64,000 nt of DNA from Sorghum bicolor (Eukaryota > Streptophyta > Magnoliopsida > Poales > Poaceae), in the NCBI RefSeq assembly GCF_000003195.3, contig NC_012872.2, positions 50,449,695 through 50,513,694 of the forward strand, read 5' to 3'. A program made the translations under genes and the position numbers. The notes under the pieces are model-generated. The model was given only the letters and a program-made list of their open reading frames with translations. It was not told the DNA's origin and searched no databases. Positions within the stretch are counted from its first letter, which is position 1, and the number at the start of each line of letters is the position of its first letter. Positions 1 to 11,867 of the stretch are shown in pieces.

Positions 1-1417
1 AGAGGTGTAGCACGAACCTCGTCCTCACTAGGACACCACAAGAACCTACCCACAAGTGAGGTAGCTCAATGACACGAGCAATCCACTAATGTTGCCTTTG
101 GCTCTCCGCCGAGGTAGGCACAAACCTCTCACAATCACCGGGAGATGGCCACGAACAATCACCAACTCGTGCTAAAGCTCCTCCGCAGCTCCAAGCCGTC
201 TAGGTGGCAGCAACCACCAAGAGTAACAAGCAAACCCGCTGCTCAACGATCACTAGTGCCACTAGATGCTCAAACTCTAAGCAAATGTAACTAGGATCTC
301 TCCTAATCTCACTTTGGATGAACAAAACTTGAACAAGGTGAGTGGGATGTGTGGGAGTATGCTCATAAGGTGTATCAACAAGTTAGAGAGTCAAGAGCGT
401 GAGCATGAACCAGCCAAGGTATATTTATAGAAGTCCCAACCTTCAGCTAGCCGTTGGCAGTTTATCTCACAGTCTGCGTTCACACCGGACGTGTCCTAGT
501 TCACACCAGACACGTCCGGTCTGAGCCAGACCAGCGTCTAGTGCTCCTGACCGTTAGTAAAGTAGCCGTTGCCTCTGACACTGAAAAGGCACCAGACTCT
601 CGCTTTTGAAAATACCGGACGCGTCTGGTGTGCACCGGACCCAAACTCAGGGAGCGTCGCAAACTTGAGCCAACACCGGTCGCCACACCGTACGCGTCCG
701 GTGTGCACCGGACCCAAACTCAGGGAGCTTCGCACGAAGAACTTGCACCGGACGCTAACTCGGACGCGTCCCGTGTGCACCTGACGCAAACTCAGAGAGT
801 TTTCACCGAGAAGCGATCTCACCGGACGAAACACACTGGACTCTAGGTGGTTACTGTTCCTGAGTCCGGTGCCTCAACTCGGACGCGTCCGACCTCATAC
901 CGGACGCGTCCGGCCTGAACGCGCTGCACGAAAAGACCCTCAACTTCTTCCCTTGCTTCCATGTGCCAACACCAAAGTGTCTCAACACTTGTGCTTGTGT
1001 GTTAGCATATTTCAAAAACATTTTTCAAGGGTTACTTAATTAGTTCACTAGGTTCTAATGCATATGCATGGAATCCAATCACCTAGTGGCACTTAGACAA
1101 CCGTTTTCACAACGAGATTACCCCTCTTAATAGTACGGCTATCTATCCTAAATGTGATCACACCCTCTATGGTGTCTTGATCACCAAAACCAAAACCCTA
1201 AGCAATACCTTTGCCTTGATCTCCATAGAGTTTTCTTTTTCTCTTTCTTCTTTTCCAAGTTGAGCACTTGATCATCTTGTGGTCATCACCATCATCACCA
1301 TGATCATCACTTGCTCCATTACTTGGCATGTACCAACCTCATTAAGTCTACACACACTTAGTATAGAGGTTAGTACTAGGGTTTCATCAATTATCCAAAA
1401 CCAAACTAGGGCTTTCA
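1..1417 (-). mobile_element. Sirevirus-type LTR, truncated by the window edge
   Basis: The opening bases are the reverse complement of about 2761-2880 in the solo LTR at 1639, so the same LTR family is present in opposite orientation. It ends in ...GGGCTTTCA, which is TGAAAGCCC on the minus strand, the family's 5' terminus. A TATA-like TATTTATA lies near 421-428. Many CCGGAC/GTCCGG words lie at about 486-912, as is usual for this family. AACGG (1418-1422) would be one copy of its TSD; the other lies outside the window. No coding capacity was seen. Confidence 0.8.
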
Positions 1418-3044
1418 AACGGGAACAAGTGAGAGGTCCAAATAGCTAGAGGGGGTGAATAGCCTATTTAAAATTATACAAACTTCACTAAGCAAGTGTG
1501 CTAGTAAAACATAAGGTGAAGCTATTCTAGCACTAGCTCAACTAAGTTATGCAAGCCATCTAAAGTCTAGTACAAGGCTAAACACTAAGTCACAACAACA
1601 AAACACAACTAAAGCTTACTACACTCCTATCTAAGAAGTGAAAGCCCTAGTTTGGTTTTGGATAATTGATGAAACCCTAGTACTAACCTCCATACTAAGT
1701 ATTTGTAGACTTAATGAGGTTAGTACATGCCAAGTGATGGAGCATGAAATGATCATGGTGATGACCACAAGATGATCAAGTGCTCAACTTGAAAAGAAGA
1801 AAGAGAAAAACAAAACCCTATGGAGATCAAGGCAAAGGTATTGCTTAGGGTTTTTGTTTTTGGTGATCAAGACACCATAGACGGTGTGATCACATTTAGG
1901 ATAGATAACCATACTATAAAGAGGGGAATTCTTTGGCTAAGCGGTTATCGAGTGCCACTAGGTGTCAACTTAACTCCCTCGAAGAAAATGTTTGTGAAAA
2001 TACTAACACACTTGCACATGTTGGGACACACATGGTGGTGTTGGCACACTTTGAGAAGGAGGTGGAGTTTGTAGGGAAGAGAGGGGTTTTGTTTAGGGTT
2101 TAGGGAAGAGAGCGCTTTTGAGAAAATGAAATGCATATTTTCTATTACGTCGGTGGAAAATTTGGAAACGTCACCAGAGTGTGTTTGACTGTGGGCACCG
2201 GACGCTCAGAGTGAGTCTAGTGATGTGAGTCCGGTGCTCGTGCATTCTTGCAAACCTCTCTGTGTACGTGACCAGTGTGCACCAGACGCGTCCGATGCTC
2301 ACTTGACCGGGTCCGGTGGTTTGCAGGTGACTGTTAGAGTTCGACACATGAGATTCAAGTTATGAACACGGGGCTTCCTCTAGAGCACCGGATGGGTCCC
2401 ATGTTTTGCCCAGTGAAAGAGCCAACGACTCTATTTGTTTGAGGGGCTTATAAATATGTTTTGGCTGACTTAGGGCTCACACTCTTGGCATTCTAGCATA
2501 CTTGACATCCTTGTGAGCCTAAGCAAACACCTCTCACTCCTCTCTTTCATAGATTAACCATCTTTGTGAGATTGAGAGTGATTCCAAGTACATTTGCTTG
2601 AGTGATTGCATATAGTGGCACTTGGGGATCGATTTGGCTGCGGTTTTCTTGTTACTCTTGGTGGTTGCCGCCACCTAGATGACTTGGAGTAGCGGAGGAG
2701 CATTGATATGAGTTGGTGACTGTTTGTGGCCATCTCTCGGTGATTGTGAGGGGTTTTGTGCCTTCTCCGATGGAGAGCCAACATGTAACTCTTGTAGATT
2801 GTGCGTGTTATTGAGCTACTTCACTTGTGGGTAGGTTCTTGCGGTGTCCTAGTGAGGACAAGGTTCGTGCTACACCTCTTCTCCACCGAACCACCAAGTG
2901 TTGGTCGATACAACGGGGACGTAGCATGCTGGCAAGCACGTGAATCTCAGGAGAAAAATCGGTGTCTCAATTGTGTTTAATTGGCATTCTCCCGGTGCTT
3001 GATTATTCATATATTGATGATTGGTTCATCCTCTACACGGGGGT

Positions 3045-4273
3045 TGTTGATATTTGGTAACGCAATCAGGAAATGATCCGCAAGCGCACAAATATCGGTG
3101 AGCATTTCACCCGGGAGGTTTTCCAGAGTATCGTATTTATATTTTTACCACTGGGAGAAAGGGTGCATCTGACTAACCAAATCTATTGCTACTATCCCTT
3201 TAGGCTACAAAGAATGTTTCTCGATGTGAGCGATGTATAGAGAAGACTGCAACCGTAGTCTCGTTCTAACCTTGGTAAGGATGATCTACTGTTCTATTGG
3301 GGAAGCTTACGGAATCTAGACAACACAAAGGATGTTCGACCCGCACCTATAAACCTACCCGTCCTGCTAACAAGATATGAGATACAAAGATAACTTGGAA
3401 ATGTCACTTTCCTCGCTACTACCACAGTCCAGCTAGTCAGGGGATATCTATGAGTACCCTAGCCTAAACACCACGTTTACGCTAGCAATGATTACTCTAA
3501 TACTCAACCGGAAGAGGATTAAAGTAAACTCATAAACCAAAGAACAATAAAACAAGAACTTACTAGAATTAGAAGTCGAATTACTGAAGAATCTTAGAAG
3601 CAAGCCTCGGGTTAGAAGACTTGATCCCGCAGGTACAACTCGGAGTAGACACCGACAGGCCGGCCTTCCTCCGATCTACACCTCCACTCTATCTCTCTCA
3701 ATTTAGTAGAAACTAGAAGATCTATTTCTACTTACATTGGTTGCTAAGCCTAAAAAGAAATTTTATTTAGAGAAGAGGTTTTCCTTCGAGGGCACCCCTC
3801 AACTCTATGATAACTTCTTGTCTTCTCCAGGGGCCAGGGGGGTCTCCTTATATAGTCCTCCTCCTCTATGCGTTTTTGGGTTGGTAGGCGATGTGGTACT
3901 ACGTTATCCTTGATCCTTTAGGTCGGTGGAACATCGTGTGCGAAGAGAGTCCCTAACGGAGTCCAGAGGTGGGCGGGCGCCTAGGTCCTCAAGGCGGGCG
4001 CCCTGGGCCTGGCCCCTTTCGGCCTCTGCTTTCTTCCCGTGGCTTCTGGAGTCTTCTAGATGGTAGAAAATTGCGCGGTGCGTTGATATCTCTATGTAAT
4101 CCCGACATGTGGGCCTTTCTTCCTTATTTCCTGATAACCCCCTGCAGAAATAGACAAACACCAAAACTCGTGGAATTCTGTCAGATAAAACCCTAAGTCT
4201 GGGTGTTGGTTGCATTTGGATCCTTTTATTTATTTATTTGATGATTATATTTGGTACTTAAGGACCATCAACA
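3045..4273 (-). repeat. 3' LTR of element C
   Basis: 1229 bp, TGTTGATATTTGG...CCATCAACA, nearly identical by eye to 24748-25953. Differences include extra bases at about 3980-3997 that the right copy lacks. Just inside it, 4274-4330 reads on the minus strand as a CCTTGCTCAAGGACGAGCAA segment followed by a purine tract AGCTTGCGGGAGT, the likely polypurine tract. A (TTTA)n run lies at about 4226-4240. Confidence 0.85.
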
Positions 4274-6472
4274 ACTCCCGCAAGCTTACCTCTTGCTCGT
4301 CCTTGAGCAAGGATGAACTCAAGAGTTTCTGCAGTGGTTTCATGCCTTAAAAATACACACCCATTCAAGGAAGATCTCATCTCTGAGTTAGAATAAACTG
4401 TTAAGACTTAAAACTTACTCATTTTACCTTTCACCATGGGGCTTGTAACCGTCACTTCTATCTGAGCAGTTAAAAGATAGAACGGTCAAGTCAAACGCCA
4501 TGTCTCTTATTCTTGATCAGCTATAGCTTTGGAGTTTTTGCAGATTTTCAAATAAAACTCAGAGATTCCTTGTATGACTCTCTCAAATCTCTCTTTTGTG
4601 GTATTTCTAGATCCTTCCCAAGGCAGTAATGGTATATGCCTTCTCTCAAAGTATGTGGTATTTTTTGTATAAGGCATAGTGATATTGCCTTCTCTCTCAC
4701 CCTATTCTAATAAGGTTTTGATATCTGGAGCTCATAGATGGGAGACAGCTAATACATACTTACAAGACATTTATTGCATAGTCAAACCATGGATCCAGAG
4801 AAACAAGTCAATAAGTCAAATCAAGATGTGCATGTGTGGCGAATGAATGGTGTATGGTGATGATGGTGATAACAATGGTGAAAGTCTAATTCTACTTTTG
4901 CTCTTTTAAGGGGATATATACCTTTCTTGCACTTTGAAGCTTTTTGGGGAGAATGAGATGCTCTATATTTTCTTTTTCTTTCCTCTCAGGTGGGTATCTT
5001 GTACCCCTAATTCTACTGTCGGACACTTGTCCATTTTTACCTCTCGTCTCACTTTTTCTTTTCTTCGAGGTTCCGGGCACTTGTCCCTTTTTATTTCCTC
5101 GTATTATATATATATATATATTTAGAGCACTCATCTCCTGAAAGAATGTAGCAAGTGGTAGTAACCAAAATAACTGGAGCATTTATTTCACAGGGAATAA
5201 CACGGATAGGAAAATGTTTTTGGCTATTCTCTCCCGGATTAGGAGTAGAATAATTTTGGGTGAATCTGGAGATGGAAATGAGTGGATGTATGTAGATGCG
5301 TACTTCCGGAGTAGATGCAGCATATACGAGTGAACATGCAAGTGAATCTTGATTTTAACCACATGACAAGCTCCTAAGGGTCTACACAGCTTGACCACAC
5401 TCAATGCTCATAAGCAGTAAAAAGTAAATGTTTGGCTCAAAGTCTAATAAGCATGTATATATGGCTGTGGTAGGATTTTAAACTCTCATCATACAGGAAC
5501 TCATCATGTGATATTTTAAAGATTTTTCAAAGATAAAATTCTCTAGAATTCTAGCATCTCTAGGAACAGATAAACAACAACTCAACCTTCCCATATCATA
5601 TCCGTTAACAACTTAGACTTTAGATCAAGTACTTTTCCCACAAGTTCAGGTTTAGAGCAAGCTTTAAATTATAACAGTTATGCCTAAACTTGAGAGAGAT
5701 TTTAATTTTAAGAACGAGTCATGGCAGAGCAACTATTCATCATTTCCATGTGAGAGTTTATCATGAGGGTTCATAGCAAACTTTATTTATTTATTTATTT
5801 ATTTATTTAGCAAACTAAGCAAAGACATATATATATATATATAAGCACAAAATCTTTATTTGGGTTTTCATGATTATGTATCTTTTATTATTTGAGTAAA
5901 GTATAAACGCGAGTAGAAATACTTAGCTGGATAAATGGGGGTGCTCTCCCCCAAGCTGGATTTTGACATAATTTCTTCTGATCTAGCTAGCAGGTGGTGG
6001 AGGTGTATTTGAAAGTCGGCAGCACCCTGACAACGATTAGGATGTCCTCCGTCTGCTAGTCTTTTTTTGATCCTTGAATCCTGTGGAGCTCAAATAGACA
6101 ACAAAGCTTTGTGGAACTGGTTAAGTGTTAGCATAAATATCTAGCCTTTATCATGTTGAGCCTACTCAATAAATATTACTTATTTAGCAGGATCATGCAC
6201 TTATTATTTTTATATTTTTATTGTAAGACGAAAACTTATTTATTTTATTTTTATGCCACCACAGTGAATGCACTTATGGGTTTTATGCCATGAGCATACT
6301 CACATGGGGCTTACTATTTTTTTAACATTTTTATTTTCTTTTCAAGATAGCATGAACCTGATTAACTAAGCAAACTATTGAATGGAAAAGGATAACTACC
6401 AAGTTTACCTCTTGGCAAGGCGTTCGGTATTTTTAAGTCCTCCGAACAGGACTCTCCGTTTTCTCAGTCGTC
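4274..6472. other. Element C 3' non-coding region
   Basis: AT-rich sequence between the polypurine tract and the end of the gag-protease relic. No coding potential on either strand was recognised. It holds simple repeats: TA dinucleotides at about 5105-5121 and 5826-5842, and a TTTA tract at about 5782-5809. The lack of an RT/integrase domain here suggests the element never carried, or fully lost, its polymerase genes. Confidence 0.6.
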
Positions 6473-7380
6473 CTAGGATTCGCTGGATGGCGTAGTCGGT
6501 GGTTCCGGCGGCGCCTCCTCTTCGTGTGTAACTATCTTCTCTCTCCACACCTGACTCGGTGCTACGGTCTCCTCAGGACAGTTCTGTTCAAGCTATATGT
6601 CTTCAGACCTTATCACTTCTCCTTCATAGTCTACCCATCCGTCCTTGATGATTTGTCTCCTCTGGTTACGGTTGCGTTGTCTTCTTCTTGTCCTGACCTG
6701 CTTAGAGTCTTCAACTATATAGTTAGGGTCAGTAAAATAGCGGTGTACCTTCTCAGAGGGGAAGTACACGTGGACTTCTCCGATTCCAATGTAGATGATA
6801 ACTTTGATAGTGTTGAGGAATGGTCTTCCAAGGATGATGGGTGGATCGTACTCGTCTTCTCCCATGTCAATGATCTGAAAATCATCTGGAGCTGAATATA
6901 TATTGGTTGTAGGGGCATGGTTCCATGCAGGAGCTGATAAGTGACTGCGGCCATTATGTTGACGTCAGATCCGGTGTCGTAGAGTGTCTTCTAAAAAGAG
7001 TATCCATTGATTGTGCACTCGATGCTTGGAACACCAGGGTCGTCCTTCTTGATCAGGAAAGGTGACTTGAGTCGACGATCTTGACCTCCTTCGATAAGGA
7101 TACAAAGTTTTAAATCTTCTGGACAAGACTTCTCACTGTCTTCATTCTTTAGGTGCATCATTTGATTAGGTGTGGACCTTGACGTCTGCACTTCTTGATA
7201 CGGTGTCACCTATATTCTTTGATTGCCCAGCAGTTCGAAGTGCGGTGTTGGCAATATCCTGCTCAGTGTGTTTGTGCTCATAGATCCAGGTCCTTCACTT
7301 GGTGGAGTCTGGGAGTTGTAAAACTCCTCCATGTTTTGCTTGAAGTGTACCTGTTCATAGATACAAGGCAGAGATCAAGT
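6473..7380 (-). pseudogene. Gag C-terminus plus aspartic protease relic of element C
   Basis: Minus-strand reading shows a retroviral-type aspartic protease: DTGSDVNIM active-site motif (about 6945-6970), then after a frame change DPPIILGRPFLNT, the conserved flap/ILGRPFL region. Upstream of the active site are PTPHFELLGN, KSPFLIKKDDPGVPSIECTI and NGYSF. The reading frame carries TAG stops near 7211, 6991 and 6593 and a frameshift between the DTGS and ILGRPFL parts. Its natural end is probably the TAG at 6473. Family knowledge: this DTGSD...ILGRPFL arrangement is the protease of plant Ty3/Gypsy (Athila/Tat-like) polyproteins. Non-functional as it stands. Confidence 0.72.
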
Positions 7381-7979
7381 GCATGGGCCCTGTTGGTGGA
7401 AAACACCAACAGAACCAGAAGTGTAATTGTTCTTCTCTAACCTTAAGCATAGTGAGCAAGACAAAGTTGATGGATCATGAGTGTAGCATTTAAAACATTT
7501 GCCAGATCAGATTGCTTGACCTAATGGAAAGATAATCTATCTATATATATATATTTCATTTATATCTTCCTAAGATTAGCTTATATGATTAGGAGCATGG
7601 GATCACGAAGGTAGTACTAAGACCACAGAGTAAAGGACTAAACATGCTGAATCAGTTGGGTTGGTTAATTTGGAGCTACAAATCATACATGTTTGTCTCT
7701 TTATTTATGTGAATGTTAGAACCAAGGAGAAGCTTATAAAAGCAATAGTCAAGTACCTTAAGATGTTACCTTACTTGAAGAGTGATGGAATAGTATCACC
7801 TTATGGAAGCTTTCCTTTTCTTAGCGGTTGTGCATCGTGTTTGTTGCACCCTCCATGAATCATCTCTTATGAGCTACGTCTTTCTTGTGCAAATTGTTAA
7901 ACTTCATGTGTCACTTTCTTCATCTCCAATGTGAGTTTATCTCAGGACTTCCCAGGTTGATATTGAAAGTTTTCCTGCA
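7381..7979. other. Element C internal sequence left of the LARD array
   Basis: No convincing coding region. This is presumably decayed gag-region sequence of element C. It stops abruptly where the LARD LTR (TATAACACCC) begins at 7980. Confidence 0.5.
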
Positions 7980-8524
7980 TATAACACCCTGAAATTTCTA
8001 TATCGGGTTGTTGTTAGAAAATACTAAATAAAATGAATGGTTTCAATATATGGATAAAATTTGTCAACAATAGTTTAGATTTTTATATATTTTTTTTAAA
8101 GAAAAGTGGTGCTTTTCAAATGTTTTTGAATTAATTAGACGAGCTTTAGTTGATATCATGCTTGTCTATTACTTGAGTTTATTATTTTTATGTGTGCTAA
8201 GATTTAAAAAAAACACGTTTAGACGTCGTTCGATGCTTCCCGAAATTTTTGTCAGACCTTTTCAAGACTTTTCCCCAATTTTCTAGAACAAAATCTATTT
8301 TTTATATGCTCTAAAATTCTTTTTCATGGACATCAAAAACTTTATTTGGATTGATCAACTCTCAATATATCTCTAAAAGTTTTCCTTTAATTTTTAGAAT
8401 TTTGGAAATATTTTTCAGGGCTTTAAAATGATTTCAGCTTTTTCTGGAATTATTTTGGAACTGAAAATGATTTATTTAAAATCCCGAAATTAAGAAATTC
8501 CAAAACTTTTCCAAACCCTAGACC

Positions 8525-8533
8525 TATATATAT
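8525..8533 (+). promoter_or_regulatory. TATA box of LARD LTR a
   Basis: TATATATAT follows AAACCCTAGACC and precedes a sharp change to GC-rich sequence, the usual look of a plant LTR promoter. Transcription would be expected to start about 30 bases downstream. Equivalent boxes occur at 14141-14149 and 19756-19764 in the other two LTRs. Confidence 0.6.
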
Positions 8534-9165
8534 GCCGGCGTAGCCCTCGACGCGCTGATTCCAGAAGTACAACCCTTATTCCGAGCCGCCGCTCGTAGCC
8601 CCGCAGATCCATCGCCGAAGTTTTGGATCTCACTTCCGGCGAACTTCTCCGGTGAAAGTTCAGCGAGGTTTTTCGGCCGCCTCAGTCATCCCCTGCGAAA
8701 ATCGTTACCGTCCCGAGGTTCGTCTCGTCGTCCTCTACACCGGCATGTCTTTTGTTTTGTGAATCCATGTTCATTTAGTCACGTTCCCATCCTTTCTTCT
8801 CCATCTCCGACGAACCACCATGACTGACTTTGGTTTCTTTTTTTTCGTTTGTCTCTGGCCATCCCGCCTCTGAAGCCATTCTGGCGCCGCCCTCCACGCC
8901 TCGCGCTGGCTGCCTGCGGTCTCAGGCGCCTCTGGATCTCTCGGTCGAGGCCCTCTCGCGCCCCTGCCGTGCAGGGCACAAGCAGCCATCAGGTCAAGGA
9001 GGACTCCCCTCCCCTGCCTTGGCCACCGCGTGCCTAGGCGAGTCCAGCGCGCGCCGCGCCATGGGGCCAGTGGAGCCGCCCTTGCCTTGGCCGGGGCCCT
9101 TCCCTTCATGCACGAAACAGCAGCAGTCAGCCATGGATGGGTTACGAACATGACCAAGGTAGAAG
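8533..9165 (+). other. GC-rich leader segment of LARD LTR a
   Basis: A CpG-rich block in an otherwise AT-rich LTR, just downstream of the TATA box, repeated at about 14149-14781 and 19764-20396. It has open frames on both strands (8771-9157 minus, 8830-9153 plus), but none shows recognisable domains. The equal openness of opposite strands fits GC-rich non-coding leader RNA better than a gene. Confidence 0.55.
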
Positions 9166-10638
9166 ATGCCCCTAATTACGATTTTGCCACTGAATAAAAA
9201 TAGCAATAGTTTATTCGTTTTAACTTCGTTTTGTTCCGTTTCAGTTGCGTTAGTTTCGTAACGTCGCGTTCTACGCAGTAGTGTTAACTTTTATTATATC
9301 ACATGTTTTTTTCTATATTTAGTTGAATATTAGATTAATTAATATATGTACCTAATTTTATAATTAAAAGCACTGTACAGTTAAAATCATGCTTTCTATT
9401 GTTTTGTGATCGTGGCAACGTAAATGACTTGTTAGCGATACTGTTTTCTATGTCCCATGTTTATAAATATAATTAGTTTAATTAATATTTATTGAGTGCC
9501 ATTTTTAATTATTAAAAAAAAACAATTTAGGTTTACACTTCGGTATTTTCATAATCTAATATTAATTTGATTAATGTTAACTTAAATATTTATTAACTAT
9601 AATTCTTTTAGTTAGACATAAAGTATATAATTAATTTGTTTAATATTTATTTAATGTCTTTTTGATTAAAAATAACTTATGTTTCTAATTTAGATCTTTT
9701 ATAAATAAATAAATGATAACATTATTAATATCAATTTAAAGGATTCTTTATTAATTATAACTTGTTTAGTATAAATGGAAGCATGTCATGATTCGATTAG
9801 TTGCTCTCATTTGCTTTATGCTTCCTAAATCATAAATGTTTAAATGACTTAAATGATGTAGAATGGTCTGTAGTTAGTTTATGACTAAAGTTTAACTCCA
9901 GCTTTTATAATTCCTTATAATTTGGTCAATTCAACTTTGATATATTTCTTTGAAAAGTCTATCACCTTCTTTTATTAAATAAAATACGACCAGCGTATAG
10001 TCGTCTTCTCCGTTACACTACGAACCTCAAAAGTCGTGTTCGATTAACTATAGCTCCGTTCTTAAACGTTCTTGCGTTGTCTCGATCGTAGCAATAAGTC
10101 GTGTCGTTAGAGCGCTCTTTCTAAGCTTCTCTTTTGATTGTCGTTTGTTCTTAGTCGTGATTGTTTGTTTGTCTGTTTGTGTTGCTTGATTGCTACGAGT
10201 AGAAGCGTGGTTCATCAACAGTGAAGATCAGGAGCTGAGGACCGATAGTCGAAGCAGAAGGAAAGAAGCTAAAGAATTCTGAGCAGATATACACTGGGAA
10301 TTAAGGCAAGTGCAGGCACCCTTTGATCATATTGTACCTATGAACTTTAAATACATTTACTTTCCATTGCATGTGTCTTAATACTGCAAACCATAAGGAC
10401 CTGACTAGTCTTCTACTATATTCCTTGTACTCCTGGGTTTTATACATGGGTAGTATAGTGAACAATAGATATGCTTAGCTGCTCTGCTCATCTATTCCAT
10501 ATAATAAATGAAAGTAAATAATCTTGCCTACTGAATTCTTCAATGATAATTAATGTTTAAAAGAGGAACAATGGTCACTTCGGTGATGGAGATGTTGCGG
10601 TGCTTGCGAGCATCGTGGTTTGCTAAGGAAAGGGGGAG

Positions 10639-11286
10639 CGGGTACTGTTGGTTGGTCCGGTTTGCCGGGCGTACCCGTCTCTGCTCTCCGTAAGGACTTA
10701 GTCAGGGAGCGGCTCCCTGGGACTTACAGTGCAGCTCCAAGCTATATGGCTCTGGCTTGACTAATTAGTAGGACCTCCACTAGTAGGGTGTTACTTTCCG
10801 GGTAGGCGTGAGGAAGTAACTTGGGTAATGAATATTAAGTTGTCGGTTGATCGGTACGCCATGGCTATGGGTATCGACTGTCGAGCGCCCCGGCGAAAAC
10901 TTGCGAGTGGCATCCTATTAGTTGGACCCTGTGAAAGGTCTCGTAGTGAGACCCTGCCTGCTCACCTCGGCAGTGTTTTGGGGAGTCGCGACCCCGAGCA
11001 AATGGGAATCACGACTTGGAGTGAAAGTGCACACCTCTGCAGAGTGTAAAACTGATATATCAGCCGTGCTCACGGTCACGAGCGGCCCAGACCCTCACTT
11101 GATGAGCAAATTGGAATCACATGGAACTTGGAGGCGAAACTTGGTTGAGGTTGCTACCTCGTGCTTTGGCGGAATGGCTATTCCGTGGTTGCAGGATTGC
11201 TATCCTGTGTTCTTAATTGGGATTGCTATCCCATGACTTTAATGGGGTTGCCACCCCGAGTTTCTATCCGAGGTTGCTACCTCGGA
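10639..11286 (+). ncRNA. Hairpin-dense module in LARD LTR a (putative structured RNA)
   Basis: Perfect or near-perfect stem-loops follow one another: CGGGTAC/GTACCCG (10639-10677) enclosing CCGG-TTTG-CCGG; CAGGGAG-CGG-CTCCCTG (10703-10719) inside GTAAG/CTTAC; GTTACTT-T-CC/GGAAGTAAC (10790-10820); GGTCTC-GTAGT-GAGACC (10937-10953); GGGG/CCCC (10980-10995); palindromes CTCTGCAGAG (11035) and CTGATATATCAG (11052); then six stem-loops at 11147-11286. The module lies downstream of the TATA box, so it is probably in the LTR transcript. Copies are at 16254-16901 and 21869-22516. Function unknown. Confidence 0.5.
11147..11286 (+). ncRNA. Array of six covarying TTGCTA-loop stem-loops (LTR a)
   Basis: Six hairpins in 140 bases: GAGG-TTGCTA-CCTC (11147), CGGAA-TGGCTA-TTCCG (11170), CAGGA-TTGCTA-TCCTG (11192), TGGGA-TTGCTA-TCCCA (11218), GGGG-TTGCCA-CCCC (11244) and TCCGAGG-TTGCTA-CCTCGGA (11267). 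Starts are 22-26 bases apart. Stem sequences differ but always pair, while the hexaloop is almost constant. That is the pattern expected of RNA selected for structure. Copies: 16762-16901 and 22377-22516. Confidence 0.6.
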
Positions 11287-11851
11287 GATCTTAATAATAA
11301 TAATTATTATAATGATGAGTAATAATATTGTTAATATACTTTCATCTAATTAAGGGTTGGGATGCTTCACTCATATTTAGTAATAAGTTGTTTTAATAAA
11401 AGAATTATAATAAAAGTTTACCAACTTAAAAGCTCATCTGCAGTTAAACAATGTTAGCTTTTCCTTTGATTAAGCCTTGCATGTCATTATACTTTCCGCC
11501 TGTACTTGTTGAGTTCGACATGAACTCACCCTTGCTATTACCCCCACACCCCCAGTGTGTAGTAAAGTGCTGCTCAGAAGAAGGATAAAGATGCTATGGA
11601 GTTTTCCAGAAGCTTATCAGAAGTGCTTGGCGTACGGAGCCCCCAGTCAACCGTCCCTGAGAAGAATGGAGCCTAAGACGTTTAGCTTCTGTTTCCGCGT
11701 ACTCTGATGTTTGTAAGTGTTAATATAAATATGTTTTCCGCTATATATAACATTGTTTCTGATATTTCTATTCTTTTGTTATATGTGTGGACTTCCTGGG
11801 CACACATATGACGACTCTGGTCTTATTTTAAAAGCCAGGGTGTGACAGGAA

Positions 11852-11867
11852 TGGTATCAGAGCAATG
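11852..11867 (+). promoter_or_regulatory. Primer binding site, initiator-Met tRNA type (internal region 1)
   Basis: TGGTATCAGAGCAATG lies 4 bases after the LTR end. The first 12 bases match the complement of the 3' end of plant initiator methionine tRNA, the common primer for Copia and chromovirus reverse transcription. Confidence 0.75.

Larger units (their letters stand above)
7980..11847 (+). repeat. LARD LTR copy a
   Basis: Starts TATAACACCCTGAAATTTC and ends GCCAGGGTGTGACA. Layout: AT-rich 5' part, TATA box (8525), GC-rich segment (about 8533-9165), long AT-rich middle, hairpin-dense module (10639-11286), and AT-rich end. Copy a differs from b and c at several sites where those two agree (for example C rather than T in 'ATCACATG' near 9300, and 'AAACAATG' near 11447). 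So b and c look like the closest pair. Confidence 0.9.

Noticed and set aside
8771..9157. Minus-strand open frame of 128 codons, repeated at 14387 and 20002, as a conserved gene
   Set aside because: It recurs because the whole 5.6-kb unit is repeated. It lies in the GC-rich LTR leader, antisense to the element, overlaps equally open plus-strand frames and has no domain.
10828..11236. Two overlapping plus-strand open frames in each LARD LTR
   Set aside because: They cover the hairpin-dense module. Palindromic sequence keeps frames open by chance, and the proteins look like no family.
11147..11286. Regularly spaced hairpins as a CRISPR-like array
   Set aside because: The stems vary while loops are constant, the units are about 24 bp with no unique spacers, and the DNA is from a plant.
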